A stretch of 36,388 nt of DNA from Acidobacteriota bacterium. Its GTDB lineage: Bacteria; Acidobacteriota; Terriglobia; Acidiferrales; UBA7541. The translations under genes were made by a program, and so were the position numbers. The notes below the pieces were generated by a model. It searched no databases. It was not told the origin of the DNA and saw only the letters and a list, made by a program, of their open reading frames with translations. Positions 1 through 5,741 of this stretch are shown piece after piece. Numbering within the stretch: the first letter of the stretch is position 1; every line of letters starts with the position of its first letter. The stretch covers positions 42,868-79,255 of the forward strand of contig PLUM01000075.1 in the NCBI GenBank assembly GCA_003165465.1, written 5' to 3'.

Positions 1-110
1 TCCCAGCTGAGCTAGCCGCCCACAGAACTGTTGAGATTTTAGCAGGGCTTGGCGAGGATTCCAAACGCGCTTTGCAAACTATTCGCGAAGGACGATCACC
101 CTGCGGTCAT

Positions 111-1724
111 TCACTGCTGCAGCGTTGTGGCTCCCGCGTTGCGTTGCGCGATGATTTTGCGGGCGTTGTCGTACAGCGCGCGGGCCTGTGGAAGCGTTTC
201 GAACGCCTTCTGGAGTTGCGAGTCGTCCTCGAGATCCACCTTGTAGCCTTCGGTCAGGCCAAATATGGAGATGAACGCTTCCTTCCGGATTTCGCGCTTG
301 ATCCAGGGAAGGTTCGCAGCGATATCCGGCTCAGTGTAGTCGATTTTCATCTTGTCGAGATAGGCGCGAAACAGTTTCAACGCGCTGTCGCCCGCCACAA
401 AGTTTTTGGTGATTTCAGGTTTTGTGCCGAGGAAGTAGGTGGTGAATCCGCCGACTCCGCCCTGGTAGCCGAAGAAAACATCGCGGCGCAGGATTGTTTC
501 CTGGAATGGGTTCAGCTTCGTCGGCTGCGCGAGCACATCGGGAGTGATGCCGCCGCCACCGGTAACCTGCCGCCCGCTATCCGTCAGCTTGACCTCGGTG
601 GGAGGAGGATTCTTGTGATTGTAGAGGTAGTCGTAGAGCGAAATATCCTTGTAGTCGCGCTGGATCAGGCGGCCGCTCGGCGTGTAGTAACGCGCGGTGG
701 TCAGCGCGAGGCCGGTGTTTTCGCTTAGTCCGGATACGGTTTGAACGAGTCCTTTGCCGAAGCTTTGTTCGCCGACCACCAGGCCGCGGTCATGATCCTG
801 GATCGCGCCCGTCACGATTTCCGAAGCGGAAGCGGAGCCGCCGTTGACGAGGACCACCAGCGGAATGGTGACGCCACGGTTGCCGCGCACGGCGTAATAG
901 CGCCGCTCGGCCGACGCGCGCCCGTGATGGGACACAATCAACTGATTCCTATCGAGGAACATGTCGGAAACGGCGACGGCTTCATTCAACAGTCCGCCGG
1001 GATTTCCGCGCAGGTCCAGCACCAGGCCGTCAAGCTTTGTGGCATCCAAACCCTTCAGCGCGTCGGTCATCTCCGTATCCGTGGTTTCATTGAAGCCGGA
1101 AAGCTTGATGTACCCGATTCCAGGCTTCACTTCAAAATTGAGATCGACGGAATGTTTGGGAATTTCATCGCGCGTCACGGTGAAGCTGAGATTGTCGGTG
1201 TCCCCGACGCGTTTCATGGCAATGTGAACGACCGTGCCCTTCGGCCCTTTCAGCATGTCGGCGACTTCCGAAGTGCTCAGCCCCTCGGCGGATTTTCCGT
1301 CCACGGACAGGATGACATCGCCCGGCCGGATGCCGGCGCGAAACGCGGGTGAGCCGGGCATGGGAGCAAGTACGAAGGTGAAGTTATCGCGCGGGACGAT
1401 GGTCATCCCGACGCCGTAATATCTGCCGCGCTGGTCCTCGCGAAGGCTGGCATAGGCGCGCGGATCAAAAAAACTGGAGTGCGGATCGAGAACGCGCAAC
1501 ATTCCCGGGATGGCCCCGGAATAAATGGCGTGATCGGTATCCACGGGTATCGCGTAATCTTTTTGGACAATCGCAAGGAGGTGCGTGAAGGACTTGACTG
1601 TATCCTGCAGGCTGTTGATATCCGTGGATGTCGCGCGCACCGAAGGACCGTACATGCCCCCCAGAATCGCGGATACGATCAATACGAATGCGACCAGCAG
1701 CGCTCCACGCCTCTCACCCTGCAT
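111..1724 (-). CDS. C-terminal processing peptidase, S41 family (CtpA/Prc-like), membrane-anchored
   Basis: A serine protease that cleaves proteins near their C-termini in the cell envelope. From the ATG at 1724 it has 537 residues: an N-terminal hydrophobic segment (about 8-26), a PDZ domain (about 97-175, with GVGM and the RPGDVILSVDGK loop) and the S41 catalytic domain. The expected Ser-Lys dyad is present: Ser299 in NGGSASASE and Lys324 in SFGKG, 25 residues apart as in E. coli Prc. The frame also offers a GTG at 1748, but only the 1724 ATG has a GAGG motif at the right distance, so I prefer it. It is transcribed away from the tat operon. The last 110 bases of the window, downstream of its stop, hold nothing I recognise. 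Confidence 0.93.
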   Translation of the reverse strand: MQGERRGALLVAFVLIVSAILGGMYGPSVRATSTDINSLQDTVKSFTHLLAIVQKDYAIPVDTDHAIYSGAIPGMLRVLDPHSSFFDPRAYASLREDQRGRYYGVGMTIVPRDNFTFVLAPMPGSPAFRAGIRPGDVILSVDGKSAEGLSTSEVADMLKGPKGTVVHIAMKRVGDTDNLSFTVTRDEIPKHSVDLNFEVKPGIGYIKLSGFNETTDTEMTDALKGLDATKLDGLVLDLRGNPGGLLNEAVAVSDMFLDRNQLIVSHHGRASAERRYYAVRGNRGVTIPLVVLVNGGSASASEIVTGAIQDHDRGLVVGEQSFGKGLVQTVSGLSENTGLALTTARYYTPSGRLIQRDYKDISLYDYLYNHKNPPPTEVKLTDSGRQVTGGGGITPDVLAQPTKLNPFQETILRRDVFFGYQGGVGGFTTYFLGTKPEITKNFVAGDSALKLFRAYLDKMKIDYTEPDIAANLPWIKREIRKEAFISIFGLTEGYKVDLEDDSQLQKAFETLPQARALYDNARKIIAQRNAGATTLQQ

Positions 1725-1775
1725 TTCGGCCTCGCTTTCCTGCGGCACAGCGCGTCGCCATGCACATCAGCTGCC

Positions 1776-1784
1776 AGTATAGCA
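1776..1784 (-). promoter_or_regulatory. Probable extended -10 promoter of the S41 protease gene
   Basis: On the minus strand the sequence reads TGCTATACT, an extended -10 element (TGn-TATACT), about 50 bases upstream of the protease ATG. No good -35 box is visible, which is usual for extended -10 promoters. It lies only 11 bases from the divergent promoter at 1796-1824. The call rests on sequence match alone. Confidence 0.4.
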
Positions 1785-1795
1785 TAGAGCTTGAA

Positions 1796-1824
1796 TTGAC
1801 ACCCCTCCGCCTGTCCACTATGAT
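1796..1824 (+). promoter_or_regulatory. Near-consensus sigma-70 promoter upstream of the tat operon
   Basis: TTGACA at 1796-1801 and TATGAT at 1819-1824 are separated by 17 bases, almost the ideal housekeeping promoter. Transcription would start near 1831, giving a leader of roughly 147 bases before the tatB ATG at 1978. No other gene lies between, so it probably drives tatB-tatC and the lipoprotein gene. The long leader shows no structure I can name. Confidence 0.6.
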
Positions 1825-1977
1825 TCCATCTGCATGATGGCGGGAGCGAGCTGTATTTGTTTACTCTGCGTTACGAGGGGCGGCCCGCTGGAATTATAGA
1901 GCGGATTCGTTTTCAGACCGGCTCCCGGGCGCTTGTATTTTCCGCAATTCGATCCAAAAAGGCAAAGAATACTGCCC

Positions 1978-2418
1978 ATGTTGAGTCTGCCGCATTTAGT
2001 CGTTCTTTTCGTCGTGGCGCTGGTGATTTTCGGACCTCAGAAGCTGCCGGAACTGGCGCGCATGCTTGGCAAAGCAACGGCGGAATTTCGAAAGATGACG
2101 AGCGATTTCCGTTTCGCGCTCGAGGATGAAGTGCGCGAGCTCGAGCGACAGACTCGCATCCGCGAAGAGGAAACCGCCACGGCCTTCCGCGCCGCGCAGC
2201 CTTCCGTGCCCGAGCCTTCTCCGGCTCCGGTTGTGGCTCCGGAAGGCGCTGTGCCTCGGGAGGCGCCGTCCGCGTCCGTGCCTGAGCCTGCCGAGCCCCA
2301 GATTCAGAACGAGAACAGCCCTGCGCCCCATGCCGATTCCGGCCATGCGCAACCAAATTCGCCGGAAACGGTAAGCGTCCCACACGAGAAACCTTCTGAT
2401 GACAACACCGCAGTCTGA
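1978..2418 (+). CDS. tatB: Twin-arginine translocase subunit, TatA/TatB family
   Basis: A small membrane protein of the Tat system, which exports folded proteins bearing RR signal peptides. It has 146 residues: a single N-terminal helix (residues 3-19) ending in the hallmark FGPQKLPEL hinge, then an amphipathic helix (about 20-60) and a long Pro/Glu/Ala-rich tail. The GP-x-KLP hinge and long charged tail favour TatB over TatA, but the sequence alone does not fully settle this. The frame is open further upstream, but the ATG at 1978 places the membrane helix at the very N-terminus as in the family. Its end overlaps tatC by 20 bases, so the two are co-translated. No second TatA-like gene is in the window. 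Confidence 0.9.
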   Translation: MLSLPHLVVLFVVALVIFGPQKLPELARMLGKATAEFRKMTSDFRFALEDEVRELERQTRIREEETATAFRAAQPSVPEPSPAPVVAPEGAVPREAPSASVPEPAEPQIQNENSPAPHADSGHAQPNSPETVSVPHEKPSDDNTAV

Positions 2419-3208
2419 CTCCTCCCCAATAGCGTCCGAGCAAGAGCCGGGCGGCAAGATGTCGTTTTTCGAGCACCTTGTGGATTTGCGCCAGAGGCTC
2501 ATCAATTCCGCGATGGCCATTGCCGTGGGCGCGATGGTCGGCGTCGCCATTTCTCAAAAAGTTTTTGCATGGATTGCCCTGCCGATGCGGGAAGCCCTCC
2601 ACAAACAGAATCTGGACGACCGTCTCGTGTACACCAGCCCCACCGGGGCGATCAATCTGATTATCACGCTGGGGATTTACATTGGCGTGGTCCTTGCCGC
2701 CCCGGTTGTGTTGTACCAGATATGGTTGTTTATCGCGCCCGGCCTTTACAAGCACGAGCGCAAAGCGGTCAGTGCATTTATTTTTTTCTCGGTATTTCTG
2801 TTTCTTGCGGGCATTTCGTTCGGGTATTTCGTCATGCTGCCGTACATGCTGAATTTCCTGATCGGATTTCAGGGCCCGTTCCGCCCGCTGATCAGCATTA
2901 ATGAATACTTCGATTTTATTTTGATTGTGCTGCTCGGACTGGGAGTTATTTTTGAACTGCCGGTGCTGATTTTCTTTCTCGCGCTGTTCGGCATCGTGAC
3001 GCCGGCATTTCTGTGGAAAAATTTGCGCTACGCCATTCTGATCATCGCCGTGATTGCCGCGATCGTCACGCCCACGCCGGACGCGATGACCATGCTCGTA
3101 TTCATGGCGCCCATGGTGGCGCTGTATTTCGTGGGCATCGGAGTCGCGGCGCTTGTGGTGAGGAATAAAGCCAAGCGCGCCGCCATCGACGCCAAGGGTG
3201 AACGATAA
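2399..3208 (+). CDS. tatC: Twin-arginine translocase subunit TatC
   Basis: The Tat receptor that binds twin-arginine signal peptides in the inner membrane. It has 269 residues with six hydrophobic segments. The cytoplasmic N-terminus carries the family motif FEHLVDLRQRL (residues 24-34), and the conserved first periplasmic loop region ending PGLYKHE is present. The length is normal for the family with a slightly long N-terminus. It starts inside the end of tatB (20-base overlap), and its TAA is followed directly by the ATG of the cyclase-like lipoprotein, so the three genes form one operon. Confidence 0.97.
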   Translation: MTTPQSDSSPIASEQEPGGKMSFFEHLVDLRQRLINSAMAIAVGAMVGVAISQKVFAWIALPMREALHKQNLDDRLVYTSPTGAINLIITLGIYIGVVLAAPVVLYQIWLFIAPGLYKHERKAVSAFIFFSVFLFLAGISFGYFVMLPYMLNFLIGFQGPFRPLISINEYFDFILIVLLGLGVIFELPVLIFFLALFGIVTPAFLWKNLRYAILIIAVIAAIVTPTPDAMTMLVFMAPMVALYFVGIGVAALVVRNKAKRAAIDAKGER

Positions 3209-4195
3209 ATGACGTCCCGGTTGCGCGGGCTGGGCCGATGGATCGTGTTTTTTGCGGCGCTTTCTTGCATGGGCCTCGCCGCGTGCGGAAATTCTTCCTC
3301 GTCCGAAAGTAGCGCGCAGGGAACGGGCGCTCCGCAGGCGGCAACCTTTCCTCCCGCGCCCGCCCCGGAAACGACCGGAGGCTTTGACGGCGCGCGGGCC
3401 TACAAACATGTCGAGCAGCTTGTGGCCATTGGGCCGCACTCGGCCGGGTCCCAGGGAATTCGCCGCGCGCAGGAATACATCGTCGGGCAATTGAAAAGTT
3501 TTGGATGCCCGGTCGAAGAGCAGGATTTTCATGCCTCGACGCCGGCGGGCGATGTGGCCATGAAAAACATCGTGGCCAAGGTTCCGTCCGCGAGTCCCAA
3601 CATCATTATTTTTTCTTCTCACTACGATACGAAGCGCATGGACAACTTTGTCGGCGCGAACGACGGAGGATCGAGCACCGGGGTTCTGCTCGAACTCGCG
3701 CGCCTCCTGTGCGCGCGAAAGAACGCGGCGACGATCTGGCTCGTATTTTTTGACGGCGAGGAAGCATTCCGTCCCCAGTGGGCCGATCCCGATCACACCT
3801 ATGGCAGCAAGGAACTGGCCGCGCGGCTCGCGCTTTCCGGAGAATTGCATCGCGTGAAGGCCATGATCCTCGTGGACATGGTCGGGCCTACAAATCCCAT
3901 CTACCGGCGCGAATCGAATTCGACTCCGTGGCTCACGGATGTGCTGTGGTCCACCGCGCGTCGCCTCGGCTACGGCAAAGTGTTTCTCAATGATTCCAAC
4001 GCCATCGAGGACGATCACATTTCATTTTTACAGCGCGATGTGCCCTCGACCGACATCATCGATTTTGAGAGCCAGGTCCTCGATTACTGGCATACCCCGC
4101 GCGACACGCTCGACAAGATCGATCCCCGCACGCTGGCGGTCACGGGACACGTGCTGATCGAGTCCGTGCCGGATCTGGAAAAAAGAATCCGCTAG
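3209..4195 (+). CDS. M28-family lipoprotein, glutaminyl-peptide cyclotransferase-like
   Basis: Predicted zinc-dependent enzyme, 328 residues, exported as a lipoprotein (signal peptide with lipobox LAAC, lipidated Cys26). It belongs to the M28 fold and resembles animal-type glutaminyl cyclases more than aminopeptidases. Visible residues are HYDTK (His138, Asp140), GANDGGSSTG (Asp152), FFDGEEAF (Glu184, Glu185) and YWHTPRDTLD (His295). Asp152, Glu185 and His295 match the single zinc site of human QC, with Glu184 as its general base. Such enzymes convert N-terminal Gln to pyroglutamate. The start codon abuts the tatC stop, so it is in the tat operon. A plain aminopeptidase role cannot be excluded. 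Confidence 0.85.
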   Translation: MTSRLRGLGRWIVFFAALSCMGLAACGNSSSSESSAQGTGAPQAATFPPAPAPETTGGFDGARAYKHVEQLVAIGPHSAGSQGIRRAQEYIVGQLKSFGCPVEEQDFHASTPAGDVAMKNIVAKVPSASPNIIIFSSHYDTKRMDNFVGANDGGSSTGVLLELARLLCARKNAATIWLVFFDGEEAFRPQWADPDHTYGSKELAARLALSGELHRVKAMILVDMVGPTNPIYRRESNSTPWLTDVLWSTARRLGYGKVFLNDSNAIEDDHISFLQRDVPSTDIIDFESQVLDYWHTPRDTLDKIDPRTLAVTGHVLIESVPDLEKRIR

Positions 4196-4220
4196 CTGTT
4201 TCGTGGCGCAGCTTCGCATC

Positions 4221-4405
4221 CTGTGTGGCAACTCGATTCCGAAAGAGCCAGCGGCTAAAGCCGAATTGATTTCGCGGACTTTATGGCACGGCTGAAGCCG
4301 TGCCCTACAAAGATTTGCCAGTTGCCACACAGGCTCTTCCGCCTGTGTGGTTTTAATTTCTGGTAGTCTAAAGTCAAAAGAACACAGGCTGAAGCCTGTG
4401 CTACA
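4221..4405. repeat. Composite of interspersed inverted repeats
   Basis: This gap holds several short inverted repeats: GGCACGGCTGAAGCCGTGCC, a CACAGGCTCTTCCGCCTGTGTGG hairpin and ACACAGGCTGAAGCCTGTGC ending in TAC. About 120 bases starting CCTGTGTGGCAACTCGATTCC recur with high identity at 19242-19360, and the first dozen bases recur at the right edge of the window. It follows the stop of the cyclase-like gene and may act as a terminator. No coding sequence is visible here. Confidence 0.85.
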
Positions 4406-4512
4406 ACTGCTTATCTCCCATCGCGCTGCATTTCAGTGAAAATCGAATAGCATCGCGAGTCCCATTTTGAATCACTGTCCTAATCCCACACCATTCCTGT
4501 CCCTTCGTACAA

Positions 4513-4541
4513 TTGACGTGCCAGGGCCCGCGGCCTAGGAT
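4513..4541 (+). promoter_or_regulatory. Strong sigma-70 type promoter of the PilZ gene pair
   Basis: TTGACG (4513-4518) and TAGGAT (4536-4541) are spaced by exactly 17 bases. Transcription would begin near 4548, leaving a leader of about 67 bases that contains the inverted repeat at 4563-4588. The first PilZ gene starts at 4615. Confidence 0.55.
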
Positions 4542-4562
4542 TTCTGCAGTACGGGAATGCCA

Positions 4563-4588
4563 AATGTCCACATGATGTTCCGGACATT
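4563..4588. promoter_or_regulatory. Inverted repeat in the leader of the PilZ operon
   Basis: AATGTCC at 4563-4569 and GGACATT at 4582-4588 form 7-base arms with a 12-base centre. It sits between the likely transcription start and the GAGGGG ribosome-binding site (about 4602-4607). It could be an operator for a dimeric regulator or an RNA hairpin. Nothing decides between these. Confidence 0.35.
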
Positions 4589-4614
4589 CCCGAGGTCCAC
4601 TGAGGGGACCTGAA

Positions 4615-5001
4615 ATGACTGAATTTCAGGCCAGACGCGGTCCAAGCATCCCAGGCAGAGGCATCCAATCGATTGCAAAGGCAAGGGTTACTCCACTTAC
4701 CGGAATTCAAAAACGACGCGGCGTGCGAGTTAATTCCCAGGTACCCGTGACATTGGAATGGAATTCGGGAGGGAATTCGGTCCGTGAAGCGGGCCAGACG
4801 CGCGTCGTGGGGCCTTACGGCTGCATGGCGGTCGTGCCGCTGAATCTGGATGTCAAACAGACGGTCCAGCTGACCAATATGGTGAGCAAGGAAACGAATC
4901 GCGCCGTGATCGTCTGGCGCGGCCATGAGCGCATGGAAGGCTGGGAATTGGGAATTGAATTGGTGAATCCGCAGATGGATTTTTGGGGGTTTGACCTATG
5001 A
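4615..5001 (+). CDS. PilZ-like domain protein (divergent)
   Basis: A 128-residue soluble protein. After a basic N-terminal stretch it has KRRGVRVNSQVPVTLEW (about 37-53), which resembles the RxxxR entry of a PilZ domain followed by its first strand, and a later GPYGCMAVVP segment where the family usually carries [D/N]xSxxG. PilZ domains bind cyclic di-GMP. Here the second motif is degenerate (no Asp/Asn-x-Ser), so binding is uncertain. The ATG at 4615 has a GAGGGG box 7 bases upstream. Its TGA overlaps the ATG of a second PilZ gene (ATGA), indicating translational coupling. Its target is unknown. Confidence 0.7.
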   Translation: MTEFQARRGPSIPGRGIQSIAKARVTPLTGIQKRRGVRVNSQVPVTLEWNSGGNSVREAGQTRVVGPYGCMAVVPLNLDVKQTVQLTNMVSKETNRAVIVWRGHERMEGWELGIELVNPQMDFWGFDL

Positions 5002-5375
5002 CATTATCGAAAGAGTTTATGAATCGTGGTATTTCCCAGCTGGCGGGCGAGGATCGCCGCCGCAGCCAGCGGGTCGTGATTCGCATTCCGATCATGCTGG
5101 AAATGTCCGAAAACGGGCAGACCGTGCGCATTCCCGCCTGCACGTCCTCGGTGAACAGTCATGGAGCGATCGTCGTGAGCCCGCGCGCGCTGGGCGCGGA
5201 TGCAAAGGTGGCGCTCGTGAATGAACGAACGCGCGAGAAGATCGACTGCCGCGTCACGCGCGCGCCCCGGGAGTGTTCCGGGGGATCGCTGATTCCGGTG
5301 GAGTTTTCCTCGGCGTCCCCCAACTTCTGGCACATTACGTTTCCGGTCGAGGGTTGGAAGCCGGTTGAAAACTGA
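4998..5375 (+). CDS. PilZ domain protein
   Basis: A 125-residue single-domain protein. EDRRRSQRVVIRIPI (about residues 18-32) gives the RxxxR c-di-GMP contact, and CTSSVNSHGAIV (about 48-59) aligns with the [D/N]xSxxG motif as NSHG. The rest predicts as the PilZ beta barrel. It overlaps the upstream gene by 4 bases (ATGA). Both genes lie behind the promoter at 4513, so they are probably made together. Neither has an output domain, so they are likely adaptors or PilZ-fold proteins that act on a partner. No c-di-GMP enzyme or motility gene is in the window to point to the partner. Confidence 0.75.
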   Translation: MTLSKEFMNRGISQLAGEDRRRSQRVVIRIPIMLEMSENGQTVRIPACTSSVNSHGAIVVSPRALGADAKVALVNERTREKIDCRVTRAPRECSGGSLIPVEFSSASPNFWHITFPVEGWKPVEN

Positions 5376-5458
5376 TTGCGGCTGTTTTACGGGACCGCGC
5401 TTTTGTGAATTCCTCCGTTGTGTTCCTGCAAATCGGAATATGCGAGTTTCGCGTCCCG

Positions 5459-5531
5459 GTAGCTCGGGCTTCAGTCTGCGGGGGTTGAGGACCGGCCAGC
5501 GCTAAACCCAGCAGGCTGAAGCCCGCGCTAC
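5459..5531. repeat. Interspersed inverted repeat (GTAGC...GCTAC)
   Basis: Outer arms GTAGCTCGGGCTTCAGTCTGC and GCAGGCTGAAGCCCGCGCTAC are inverted copies with two mismatches, around a spacer containing GGGGTTGAGGACC. It is the GC-rich version of the repeat family seen at 10273, 12588 and 19178. It lies 84 bases after the second PilZ gene and may end that transcript. The rest of the 5376-5741 gap holds the promoter and direct repeats listed separately. Confidence 0.85.
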
Positions 5532-5626
5532 TAAAACGCAAAGCCCTTGTTTGCGGGGAGGCTAAAAAAACATGCCCCCGGCAAATTCGCGAGAAAACCC
5601 GGAACCAAATCCTGCATCCAAGGTAA

Positions 5627-5655
5627 TTGATATATGGGCCTACTGGTTTCATTAT
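5627..5655 (+). promoter_or_regulatory. Possible promoter of the sedolisin gene
   Basis: TTGATA (5627-5632) and CATTAT (5650-5655) are spaced by 17 bases. The -10 box runs into a 13-base tandem duplication (5651-5676), so the duplication covers the -10 and the start point. The gene's ATG is at 5742 behind a good GAGGAG ribosome site. Confidence 0.4.
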
Positions 5656-5676
5656 GTCCCTAAATTATGTCCCTAA
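5651..5676 (+). repeat. 13-base perfect tandem repeat upstream of the sedolisin gene
   Basis: ATTATGTCCCTAA occurs twice in immediate succession (5651-5663 and 5664-5676). It is either an operator of direct repeats or a recent slip duplication that gives the promoter a second -10-like ATTATG. Confidence 0.8.
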
Positions 5677-5741
5677 AATAGAGTTCGTTTCTGGTATATG
5701 CTTCGTGTGAAACAAGTCAGTAGCTGGAGCCGAGGAGAAAT

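Noticed and set aside
1913-4018. A 701-codon open frame on the minus strand across the tat operon
   Set aside because: It lies opposite three well-recognised genes, its composition is Arg/His/Gly-rich as expected from the antisense of GC-rich coding sequence, and it resembles no family.
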